Source: Pseudomonadota bacterium
Lineage (GTDB): Bacteria > Pseudomonadota > Gammaproteobacteria > Steroidobacterales > MnTg04
Direction of reading: 5' to 3'
DNA: 32,523 nucleotides
NCBI GenBank assembly: GCA_022560735.1
Contig: JADFSO010000029.1
Location: forward strand, 1 to 32,523
In this document: piece after piece, positions 24,315 to 31,208 of the stretch
Layout: every line of letters starts with the position of its first letter
Numbering within the stretch: position 1 is the first letter of the stretch
The notes under the pieces: model-generated
Database searches by the model: none
Seen by the model: the letters and a program-made list of their open reading frames with translations, nothing else
What the model was told of the DNA's origin: nothing
Position numbers and translations under genes: made by a program

Positions 24315-25086
24315 CGGATTCCTCGATGGCGCTCGGATCCGATGCGATGGGATCAGCCAGGTCTTCCGGCTGCTGCCCGGCGGGAGCAGATTCCGTGCTG
24401 ACGATCGTTAACGGCTGGGGCTCCCCGCCCGCTTCCGTTACAGCCGTGCTCTCCTCACCCGTTTCTGCGGATGGCATGTCCTGGCTGACCGCCGTTGGCG
24501 TTGACCCGGCACTTACCGTCTCGCCTGGAGCCTGCAGGTCCAGTTCGACATTCAGGTTGTCGAAATCCTGGATTTCACCGAGCGTCGGCAGTTCATCGAG
24601 ACTCTTGAGATCGAAATAATCCAGGAATTCCCGCGTCGTCCCAAACATCTCGGGTTTTCCCGGCACATCCCGATGACCGACCACCCGCGCCCAGCCTCGT
24701 TCCAGAAGCGTCCTGATGATGTTTGCGCTGACGCTGACACCGCGGATTTCCTCGATTTCGCCGCGCGTTACCGGCTGACGGTAGGCAATCAACGCCATCG
24801 TTTCCATCAACGCGCGTGAATAGCGTGGCGGTCTCTCCTGCCACAGGCGGGACACCCATTCGCCATATGCCGGCCTGACCTGGATTCGATAGCCACTGGC
24901 GACTTCATTCAGCTTTATCCCTCGATCCGCATAGTCCGCCTGAATTTTCTCGATAGCTTCGCGTATGCTCTTTCGCTCCGGGCGGCCGGCTTCTTCAAAC
25001 AGCGCCAGCAACCGGTCGATGGTCAACGGCTGGCCCGCCGCCATCAATGCGGCCTCGACGATATTTTTTATTTGTGTTTCATTCAT
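24295..25086 (-). CDS. scpB: Segregation and condensation protein B
   Basis: 263 aa from the ATG at 25084-25086 (MNETQIKNIVEAALMAAGQP); longer upstream readings are scpA codons in another frame. Two winged-helix domains (about residues 3-165) contain IEKIQADYADRGIKLNEVAS, SRALMETMALIAYRQPVTRGEIEEIRGV (the conserved core) and VGHRDVPGKPEMFGTT. Residues about 185-263 are a disordered acidic, Ala/Pro/Thr-rich tail, common in gammaproteobacterial ScpB. It forms the SMC-ScpAB condensin complex with ScpA. Its start lies 4 nt after the scpA stop. Confidence 0.95.
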   Translation of the reverse strand: MNETQIKNIVEAALMAAGQPLTIDRLLALFEEAGRPERKSIREAIEKIQADYADRGIKLNEVASGYRIQVRPAYGEWVSRLWQERPPRYSRALMETMALIAYRQPVTRGEIEEIRGVSVSANIIRTLLERGWARVVGHRDVPGKPEMFGTTREFLDYFDLKSLDELPTLGEIQDFDNLNVELDLQAPGETVSAGSTPTAVSQDMPSAETGEESTAVTEAGGEPQPLTIVSTESAPAGQQPEDLADPIASDPSAIEESGDKSIA

Positions 25087-25090
25087 TTTT

Positions 25091-26014
25091 TCAGACCTGC
25101 TCCCGGGTCTCATCGACATCCTGTTGATCCGGGTCAGTCTTTGCGACGGTTTCCGCCGTCGCCGATTTGACATGGATCTGCCCAAAGCTCTCCGCCTGCA
25201 CCAGTTCCACCAGGCGTTCCTTTAACAACTCCAGCAGGGCGAGAAAAGTCACGACCACACCCATGCGCCCCTCGCGCGGATCGAACAGGCGGGAAAACTC
25301 GACAAATTCCTTGCCTTTTACGGTCAGCAACAACTCACCCATGCGTTGCCGCACCGACAACGCCTCGCGCTGGATCAAGTGGTGCTCGAAATGCTCGGCC
25401 CTTGCCAGCACCTCTTTCAGACTGACCAAAAGTTCTTTCAGATCCAGTTCCGGCAGCACATGCACGGTTTTTTTGTCGACCAGCTCCGCTTCGACCGGGA
25501 AAATATCCCTCTCCATGCGCGGCATCCGGCTGATCTCTTCCGCTCCTTTTTTGTAGCGTTCGTACTCCTGCAATCGCCTGACCAGCTCGGCCCGCGGATC
25601 GTCCTCTTCGTCACCGCTTTCAGCGGGCCGCGGCAACAACATGCGTGACTTGATTTCGGCCAGCATCGCCGCCATCAGGAGATACTCGCCGGCCAGCTCG
25701 AGCTGGATTTCCGTCATCAGCTCGATGTATTCCACATACTGACGGGTAATCTCGGCGATCGGGATATCCAGGATATCCAGGTTCTGGCGTTTGATCAGGT
25801 AGAGCAGCAGATCGAGCGGACCTTCAAACGCCTCCAGGAATACTTCGAGTGCATAGGGCGGTATATACAGGTCCCTGGGCAACTCGGTAACTGCTTCGCC
25901 CTGGACCACCGCGAACGGCATTTCGCCTTGCTGCGGAGTACCGCCGTCATCGCCTTCATGCAATGGGGGCGGTCTGCTGTGAACCAGTTTCAGATCGGGT
26001 TTTTTCTCTTCCAT
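25091..26014 (-). CDS. scpA: Segregation and condensation protein A
   Basis: 307 aa kleisin subunit. After a ~45-residue Pro/Gly-rich N-terminal extension comes the SMC-binding domain with VFLEAFEGPLDLLLYLIKRQ, NLDILDIPIAEITRQYVEYI and ELAGEYLLMAAMLAEIKSRM followed by LLPRP. The C-terminal winged helix includes VVTFLALLELLKERLVELVQ and AESFGQIHVKSA. It bridges the SMC heads and binds ScpB, encoded immediately downstream. It starts 12 nt after the trpS stop, so trpS, scpA, scpB and rluB are probably one transcript. Confidence 0.95.
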   Translation of the reverse strand: MEEKKPDLKLVHSRPPPLHEGDDGGTPQQGEMPFAVVQGEAVTELPRDLYIPPYALEVFLEAFEGPLDLLLYLIKRQNLDILDIPIAEITRQYVEYIELMTEIQLELAGEYLLMAAMLAEIKSRMLLPRPAESGDEEDDPRAELVRRLQEYERYKKGAEEISRMPRMERDIFPVEAELVDKKTVHVLPELDLKELLVSLKEVLARAEHFEHHLIQREALSVRQRMGELLLTVKGKEFVEFSRLFDPREGRMGVVVTFLALLELLKERLVELVQAESFGQIHVKSATAETVAKTDPDQQDVDETREQV

Positions 26015-26026
26015 CGGGGTACCAGC

Positions 26027-27241
26027 CTACCTGTGGTGCAAACCCATGGCCTGGCGAACGTCATCCATGGTATCGCGCGCCACGTCTCTCGCGTCCTCGC
26101 ATCCTTCGGCAATAATACTGCGTACGAATTCCGGATTTTCCTCGAATTCCGTGGCGCGCGCCCGCATTTCCTCGATCTCGGGCACCACCCGGTCGATCAG
26201 TTTCTTCTTGCAATCGAGACAACCGATTCCTGCGCTCGTACAGCCCTCTTTCACCCATACCAGGGTCTGCTCGTCCGAGTATATTTTATGCAACTCCCAG
26301 ACCGGGCATTTTTCCGGGTTTCCCGGGTCGGTTCGCCGCACCCTTGCCGGATCGGTCTGCATGGTCCGCAGTTTCTTGTCGACCGAATCCGGGTCTTCCC
26401 GCAAACCAATCGTGTTGTTGTACGACTTCGACATCTTCTGCCCGTCCAGCCCGGGTACTTTCGGCGTCGGGGTCAGCAAAGCCTCCGGCTCCACGAGGAT
26501 ATTTCGCCCACCGCCTTCGAGGTAACCCAGCAACCGTTCCCGATCCGCCAGCGTCAGGCTGGCATGATCCATGACGATCGCCTTGCCCTTTTCCAGGGCC
26601 TCCAGCTCGCCTTTTTCCTGGTAGTTCCTGCGCATCTGCTGGTAAAGTTTCGCGTTCTTGCCGCCCATTTTCCTGACCGCCCGGTTGGCCTTGTCTTCAA
26701 AACCCGGCTCGCGACCGTACAGGTGGTTGAATCGTCGGGCAATTTCCCGAGTGATTTCCACGTGGGCGACCTGGTCGCCGCCGACCGGGACAAAGGCGGG
26801 CCGGTACAACAGGATATCCGCGCTTTGCAGCAGCGGATAACCCAGGAAACCGTAGGTAGACAAGTCCTTTTTCGTGAGTCTTTCCTGCTGGTCTTTGTAG
26901 GTCGGCACCCGTTCCAGCCAGCTTAACGGCGTTATCATCGACAGCAGCAGGTGTAATTCGGCGTGTTCGACAACCCGTGACTGAATAAACAACGTGCACA
27001 TGCTCGGGTTCAAGCCGGCCGCCAGCCAGTCGATGATGATTTCCCGGACATAATTATCCAGATCGGCCGAATCGTCATAATGGGTGGTCAGCGCATGCCA
27101 GTCAGCGACAAAAAAATAACATTCGTATTCGTGCTGCAGCGCGACCCAGTTCTTCAACGCGCCATGGTAATTGCCCAGGTGGGTCCCGCCGGTCGGTCTG
27201 ATACCCGAAACGACCCGATTGTTTTGTCCGGAATTCGCCAA
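26027..27241 (-). CDS. trpS: Tryptophan--tRNA ligase
   Basis: 404 aa from TTG at 27239-27241, chosen because GGGAG (27248-27252) lies 6 nt upstream. A TTG at 27271 would overlap the protease gene and has no such site. Class I synthetase signatures are the HIGH-like THLGNYHGAL and KMSKS in GLDGQKMSKSYNNTI. VPVGGDQVAHVEITREIARR and NPNNP-free SADILLY-type motifs also fit TrpRS. An insertion of about 65 residues (KAIVMDHASLTLADRERLLG and flanks) precedes the KMSKS loop. It makes the protein longer than the ~330-aa E. coli enzyme, as in Pseudomonas TrpS. The C-terminus has GCLDCKKKLIDRVV. Confidence 0.95.
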   Translation of the reverse strand: MANSGQNNRVVSGIRPTGGTHLGNYHGALKNWVALQHEYECYFFVADWHALTTHYDDSADLDNYVREIIIDWLAAGLNPSMCTLFIQSRVVEHAELHLLLSMITPLSWLERVPTYKDQQERLTKKDLSTYGFLGYPLLQSADILLYRPAFVPVGGDQVAHVEITREIARRFNHLYGREPGFEDKANRAVRKMGGKNAKLYQQMRRNYQEKGELEALEKGKAIVMDHASLTLADRERLLGYLEGGGRNILVEPEALLTPTPKVPGLDGQKMSKSYNNTIGLREDPDSVDKKLRTMQTDPARVRRTDPGNPEKCPVWELHKIYSDEQTLVWVKEGCTSAGIGCLDCKKKLIDRVVPEIEEMRARATEFEENPEFVRSIIAEGCEDARDVARDTMDDVRQAMGLHHR

Positions 27242-27260
27242 AGAAATCTCCCGCTGGTTT

Positions 27261-27914
27261 TTATCCGCCAACCAAACCGAAAAAGAACGTGGTGACCAGA
27301 TAGATAATCGGACCGACTATCTTCCAGAGAACGCCAGTCGCCAGTAGTCCGACAATGATAAACAAGCCATAAGGTTCGATTCGGTCGAAGCTGAGTGAGG
27401 CCCTGGGTGACAAAAATCCGCTCAATACCCGCCCGCCGTCCAGTGGCGGCAACGGAAATAAATTAAAAATTGCCAGCAGGACATTAAAGAAAACACCCCA
27501 TTCAGCCATCAGCTTCAATGGATGAAACAGTGGAGAGCTGCCTGCGAAAGCTAATGCAAACGCCAGTATCAGTGTCCAGCCTGCCGCCATCGCCAGGTTT
27601 GATCCCGGTCCAGCCGCTGCAACTATCGCCATGTCCCGCTGTGGCTTCCTCAAATTTCGGGCCGCTACCGGTACCGGTTTTGCCCAACCGAACAGAAAGG
27701 GAAAACCAAGCAGCAACAAGGTCACTGGCACCAATATCGTACCGACGGGATCTATATGTTTCAGCGGATTCAGGGTCAGGCGACCGAGCATTTCGGCGGT
27801 TCGGTCACCAAAATACCGGGCGGCATATCCGTGCGCGGCTTCGTGGATGGTAATAGCCAGAATCGTCGGAATTGCGTAAATGGCGATTTTCTGGATCAGA
27901 GTCAAACTTTCCAT
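27261..27914 (-). CDS. Site-2 protease family (M50) membrane metalloprotease
   Basis: 217 aa from the ATG at 27912-27914 (MESLTLIQKIAIYAIPTI). About five to six membrane helices are predicted. The zinc site is HEAAH (HExxH) in the second half of the first helix (ITIHEAAHGYAARYFGD); the third ligand is the Asp in NLFPLPPLDGGRVLSG. AAAGPGSNLAMA is the usual intervening motif. This compact, PDZ-less type is distinct from RseP, and its substrates are generally unknown. It lies between yciO and trpS and ends 19 nt before the trpS start codon. Confidence 0.9.
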   Translation of the reverse strand: MESLTLIQKIAIYAIPTILAITIHEAAHGYAARYFGDRTAEMLGRLTLNPLKHIDPVGTILVPVTLLLLGFPFLFGWAKPVPVAARNLRKPQRDMAIVAAAGPGSNLAMAAGWTLILAFALAFAGSSPLFHPLKLMAEWGVFFNVLLAIFNLFPLPPLDGGRVLSGFLSPRASLSFDRIEPYGLFIIVGLLATGVLWKIVGPIIYLVTTFFFGLVGG

Positions 27915-27950
27915 CGACCTATTATACGCATCCGGCGGCGACAAGGCCCG

Positions 27951-28574
27951 TTATAAGAGCAAGGATTCTACCGGCCCCCTGCCGGCACGCAATATCGTCG
28001 GCGCGGCCCCGGTCAGATCGAGAACCGTGGTCGGTTCCGCCGGGCAGAGCCCGCCATCGATGATCAGATCCACCTTCTCGCCCAGCCGGTCAAGAATCTC
28101 GGCCGGGCTGTTCAATGGCATATCGTCGCCGGGCATGATCAGCGTCGAACTCAATACTGGCGCACCGAGTTCGGTCAGCAATGCCTGGCAAATCGGGTTA
28201 TCCGGAACCCTGATCCCGACTGTCTTGCGCCGCCTGTGACGCACGCGCGCCGGAACCTCCCCGGTCGCTTTCAAAATCAGCGTGTAGGGTCCCGGCGTCA
28301 ATGAGCGGAGCAACCGGTACGCCCAGTTATCCGGCCTGGCGTACACGCCGATCGTACTCAGATCAGGACACACCAGCGTCAGCCGGTGATGGCGGTCGGC
28401 CTCGCGAATTTTTGTTATGCGCTCGGCGCCTGACTTGTTGGTCAATACGCAGCCAAGCGCATAGGACGAATCGGTCGGATACACGATCAGGCCGTCAGCA
28501 CGCAGCACGCTGGCCGCGTGCCTGATGAGCCTGGGCTGGGGATTGTCAGGGTGAATCGTAAGGAACTCTGCCAT
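27951..28574 (-). CDS. yciO: YciO (Sua5/YrdC/YwlC family)
   Basis: 207 aa from the ATG at 28572-28574; the open frame extends upstream but MAEFLTIHPDNPQPRLIRHA is the YciO N-terminus. Family landmarks are GLIVYPTDSSYALGCVL, READRHHRLTLVCPDLS, SLTPGPYTLILKATGEVP, RRRKTVGIRVPDNPICQALL and PTTVLDLTGAAPTILRAGRG. The relative TsaC makes threonylcarbamoyl-AMP for tRNA t6A; YciO shares the fold but its role is less certain. The first residues and the IHPDNPQ motif separate it from TsaC. It is divergent from yciB. Confidence 0.92.
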   Translation of the reverse strand: MAEFLTIHPDNPQPRLIRHAASVLRADGLIVYPTDSSYALGCVLTNKSGAERITKIREADRHHRLTLVCPDLSTIGVYARPDNWAYRLLRSLTPGPYTLILKATGEVPARVRHRRRKTVGIRVPDNPICQALLTELGAPVLSSTLIMPGDDMPLNSPAEILDRLGEKVDLIIDGGLCPAEPTTVLDLTGAAPTILRAGRGPVESLLL

Positions 28575-28638
28575 CGGTGAATTGTAACGATGTCGGCCAT
28601 GAATTCGAGCCTTTTGCCGTCTCGCGATGCCTGCCGGC

Positions 28639-28667
28639 TTGGGACAGGGCCATGGCTCGGCTATGAT
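28639..28667 (+). promoter_or_regulatory. Sigma-70 promoter of yciB
   Basis: TTGGGA (28639-28644), 17-nt spacer, TATGAT (28662-28667). Transcription would start near 28674, about 38 nt before the yciB ATG. Confidence 0.6.
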
Positions 28668-28711
28668 ACCCGGATTCGTTAGTCTTTCGTCAGCAAACCT
28701 TCGGCAACAAT

Positions 28712-29293
28712 ATGCAGCTCCTGTTCGATTTCTTTCCCATCGTGGCTTTTTTCGCCGCCTATAAGTTTTACGGAATGAATGTCGCAACCGGTGTCATCAT
28801 CGTGGCGTCGGTGTTGCAGGTTGGCGTGCACTGGTTACGCACCCGCAGCGTTAACAAAATGCATGTCATTTCCGCAGTCCTGATTATCATTTTTGGCAGT
28901 ATCACGCTGTATTTGCAGAATCGCCTGTATATCCAGTGGAAACCCACCATTTTGTACTGGCTTTTCTCCGCGGTAGCTCTTGGCAGCGAGTTTTTTGCTG
29001 ACAAGCCGATAATTCAGCGGATGATGAACCACGCGATCGACATGGATGCCCGATCGTGGCGCTCGCTGAACCGGATGTGGGCTGGCTTTTTCCTGGTAAT
29101 GGGTTTCGTGAACCTCTACGTGGTTTATAATTACGACGAAAATACCTGGGTCAACTTCAAGTTATTCGGATTTCTTGGCCTGACCTTTTTGTTCGTTCTT
29201 GCGCAGGGTTTTTGGATGCACTCCAGGGTCACTCATACTCCGGACTCCACTGACGACAAGGGCGTCCCGGTCTCGCCAAAAGGCGAGGATTAG
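28712..29293 (+). CDS. yciB: Inner membrane-spanning protein YciB (septation protein A / IspZ family)
   Basis: 193 aa with five membrane helices. It opens with MQLLFDFFPIVAFFAAYKFY and has the family's KMHVISAVLIIIFGSITLYL, FIQWKPT-type segment (here YIQWKPTILYWLFSA), SWRSLNRMWAGFFLVMGFVN and TWVNFKLFGFLGLTF. It affects septation and envelope synthesis in Shigella and E. coli through uncertain mechanisms. A polar tail of about 18 residues ends the protein. It is followed by the remains of yciI and then by a BolA gene. Confidence 0.95.
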   Translation: MQLLFDFFPIVAFFAAYKFYGMNVATGVIIVASVLQVGVHWLRTRSVNKMHVISAVLIIIFGSITLYLQNRLYIQWKPTILYWLFSAVALGSEFFADKPIIQRMMNHAIDMDARSWRSLNRMWAGFFLVMGFVNLYVVYNYDENTWVNFKLFGFLGLTFLFVLAQGFWMHSRVTHTPDSTDDKGVPVSPKGED

Positions 29294-29295
29294 CC

Positions 29296-29416
29296 ATGCT
29301 ATACGCGATTATCGGCGGGACGTACCGGAAAGAACGCAACTCAGGGCCTCAGCACGTCCGGCGCATGTGGCGCGATCGAGGCAACCGAAGCCAGTCCGTT
29401 CAAATAAGGTCTTGCC
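29296..29416 (+). pseudogene. Truncated, frameshifted yciI remnant
   Basis: ATG at 29296 starts MLYAIIGG, the YciI N-terminus. The match then shifts to the +2 frame, which from 29319 reads DVPERTQLRASARPAHVAR. That corresponds to E. coli YciI [20 protein letters not shown], including the conserved RPAH with its His. After 29375 the rest of the ~98-aa protein is missing; the shifted frame runs on to a TGA at 29418-29420 that overlaps the BolA start. A ribosome-binding site (GAGGA) is still present. Position between yciB and bolA suggests an ancestral yciB-yciI-bolA order. Confidence 0.75.
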
Positions 29417-29674
29417 ATGAATGAGGAACGCATCCAACTGCTGAGGGAAAGACTGGAAACGCTCGAGCCAACCAGGCTGGAAATCAGGGACGACAGCGAA
29501 AAACATATCGGCCATACCGGCGCCCGCGACGGCCGCTCGCATTTTTTCGTTTTGATCGAATCGCCAAAATTCAAAGATCGTTCCGCCCTCGAAAGACACC
29601 AGCTTGTCTATGATGCCGTGGGCGATCTGATGACCACCGACATTCACGCCCTGCAAATCGATGCGCGGTCCTAG
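29417..29674 (+). CDS. BolA family protein
   Basis: 85 aa. The BolA fold is shown by EKHIGHTGARDGRSHFFVLI (conserved His pair and GxSHF), SPKFKDRSALERHQLVYDAV (RHxLVY) and the closing IHALQI. BolA-type proteins bind monothiol glutaredoxins and [2Fe-2S] clusters, and affect morphology and iron handling. The start has AAGG 9 nt upstream and lies over the end of the yciI remnant, so it may depend on transcription from the yciB promoter. Confidence 0.9.
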   Translation: MNEERIQLLRERLETLEPTRLEIRDDSEKHIGHTGARDGRSHFFVLIESPKFKDRSALERHQLVYDAVGDLMTTDIHALQIDARS

Positions 29675-29762
29675 CAGGCCGCATATTTCAGCAAGGATTA
29701 CGGATTCCGCATGTGGGTCAGGGCGACCCGATCCCCCGGCGATGATTTTGCCTTTGCCAAAG

Positions 29763-29805
29763 TGTGACGTGGTTCACACCGTTGCGCCCGCAATTTTCCT
29801 ATAAA
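29763..29805 (+). promoter_or_regulatory. Class II CRP-dependent promoter
   Basis: TGTGA-CGTGGT-TCACA (29763-29778) matches both half-sites of the CRP/Vfr consensus exactly. TATAAA (29800-29805) follows as -10. With the start placed 7 nt after it, at 29812, the centre of the CRP site lies at -41.5, the classic class II position. No good -35 hexamer is present, as expected for activator dependence. Confidence 0.65.
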
Positions 29806-29811
29806 TGAACC

Positions 29812-29905
29812 TGGCTTTCCCTATCGCTCAGGGCAAGCCGCTCCAACCCTCAGAATCTCACCTTCCAAGGTGAGACTCAGGCCGGCAAGGATGCCGGCCT
29901 TTTTT
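29812..29905 (+). ncRNA. Candidate CRP-activated small RNA (about 94 nt)
   Basis: The interval from the predicted start to an intrinsic terminator has no open frame of note but folds into three stems. Stem 1 has GGCTT (29813-29817) with AAGCC (29835-29839) and inner CCCT/AGGG. Stem 2 is TCTCACC/GGTGAGA (29856-29875). The terminator stem is GGCCGGC/GCCGGCC with six T. Between stems 1 and 2 the stretch GCTCCAACCCTCAGAA is unpaired; its CCCTC could pair with purine-rich ribosome-binding sites. A trans-acting regulator of carbon use, in the style of CyaR, is a reasonable guess. I do not recognise the sequence as a known family. Confidence 0.5.
29880..29905 (+). terminator. Rho-independent terminator
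   Basis: Stem GGCCGGC (29880-29886) and GCCGGCC (29893-29899), 6-nt loop, then six T. It ends the candidate small RNA and would also stop readthrough from bolA. Confidence 0.9.
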
Positions 29906-30220
29906 ATGCCTGGCCCCGCGAGACACCTGTTCTCCGCAAGACAGTGCATTCCCGCGCCATGTCGCTCGCGCAAATCAATCCGTTTCCTCTTTTTTTGGTC
30001 CGCCGTCAGGTCAAATGCGCCAAATCGCCATTTAGATCGAATATTTTTGGAGCAAAGTACGAGGTCCGATCGTTGTAATCAGATGTTTTATGTTTTTTTT
30101 CAAAAACTTACTAGCTTTTATTAATCTAATACATTCAGTAATGTCTTATGTCTCATCATTCTCACCCGAGTTTGTCAAGCAAGATTTCCTTGCAAAATAA
30201 CCAGTTATGACGTTTTTCGC
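29906..30220. other. Gene-free interval upstream of the DUF6502 gene
   Basis: I see no supported gene here. Base composition falls markedly in G+C after about 30040, compared with the flanking backbone genes. The only open frame of note (29870-30124) starts inside the terminator and has no ribosome-binding site. The AT-rich part may act as an upstream promoter region for the DUF6502 gene. Confidence 0.4.
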
Positions 30221-30249
30221 TTGACTGTCTAAAAAGTTTGGGATTAAAG
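30221..30249 (+). promoter_or_regulatory. Possible sigma-70 promoter of the DUF6502 unit
   Basis: TTGACT (30221-30226), 17-nt spacer, TTAAAG (30244-30249). The -35 is good and the -10 poor. It lies about 70 nt upstream of the proposed DUF6502 start. Confidence 0.35.
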
Positions 30250-30320
30250 TCCCCCAGACGTTGGGTTATGTAATATGCTGCGGATTCAGAGGGTTCCGCT
30301 CGATATTTCCTGAAACAGGC

Positions 30321-31208
30321 ATGAATCAGACACCCAAAAACAGCCTGCTGGATACATTTAAAAAGATTTTACGACCGTTTATCGGAGTGATGCTAAGGAA
30401 CGGCGTCTCGATCGCGGAATTTATAGAACTGATCAAGACCGCTTTTGTGGAGGTCGCGGCTAACGATTTCGAGGTACCCGGGAAAAAAATGTCCCAATCG
30501 CGGGTGGCCATCGTTACCGGCCTGACCCGCAAGGAAGTGGCCAGGGTTATTAAGGAGGAGCATCGCCGCCTTTACGGATACGAGGGATCTCCGCAGGGGC
30601 GAGCCGCCAGGGTGTTACTTGGCTGGCACATGGATGACGACTTTATCGGACCGTATGGCACGCCGAATGATCTGCCCTTCGACGCAAAAGAAGGGATGAC
30701 ATTTTCGGATCTGGTCAAGCGCCACAGCGGCGACATGCCAGCCAGGGCGATGCTCGATGAGTTACTGAGAATTGGAGCGGTAGAAGAAACAAAAGACAGT
30801 TTGTACCGGGTTCTGATGCGGACATACATCCCACCGAACCTGGCGCCCGGTGGCCTGGAATTGATGGAGAAGGCCCTGGCTGATTTTCATCAGACTGTAA
30901 TTATTAATTTGGAGAAAAGGCCACTTGGTGGTGCTGGGCGATTTCAACGAACCGTCTGGTCTGATGAAAAACTTACGGAGGCAGAACTCGTAGATTTTGA
31001 GAGCTTTGTCAAGATATCCGGGCAAAAATATCTTGAAGAAATGGATGATTGGCTGGGAAAAAAGATCGCACGCCGGACCAGTGATTTCGTTCCTTCGAAC
31101 GCAAAAGTTGCAGGTGCGGGCGTATATCACTTTGTAAGAAGCAAGAGCCGTTTCCAGGAATTAACAGAAATTTTCGGGGGCTATTATAATGAGCAGGAAG
31201 ATGACTAA
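30321..31208 (+). CDS. DUF6502 family protein
   Basis: 295 aa from the ATG at 30321; an upstream in-frame ATG at 30261 would add an unlikely 20 residues. The protein is soluble, with no signal peptide. The N-terminal region (LLDTFKKILRPFIGVMLRNG, then SIAEFIELIKTAFVEVAAND) leads into SQSRVAIVTGLTRKEVARVI, which reads like a helix-turn-helix: R-[VI]-x-x-x-TGL-x-R-K-x-V. The middle carries LLGWHMDDDFI and GDMPARAMLDELLRIGAVEE. This matches the family I know as DUF6502, which has no established function; a DNA-binding regulator is a fair inference. It overlaps the next gene by 20 nt, so the two are coupled. Confidence 0.75.
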   Translation: MNQTPKNSLLDTFKKILRPFIGVMLRNGVSIAEFIELIKTAFVEVAANDFEVPGKKMSQSRVAIVTGLTRKEVARVIKEEHRRLYGYEGSPQGRAARVLLGWHMDDDFIGPYGTPNDLPFDAKEGMTFSDLVKRHSGDMPARAMLDELLRIGAVEETKDSLYRVLMRTYIPPNLAPGGLELMEKALADFHQTVIINLEKRPLGGAGRFQRTVWSDEKLTEAELVDFESFVKISGQKYLEEMDDWLGKKIARRTSDFVPSNAKVAGAGVYHFVRSKSRFQELTEIFGGYYNEQEDD

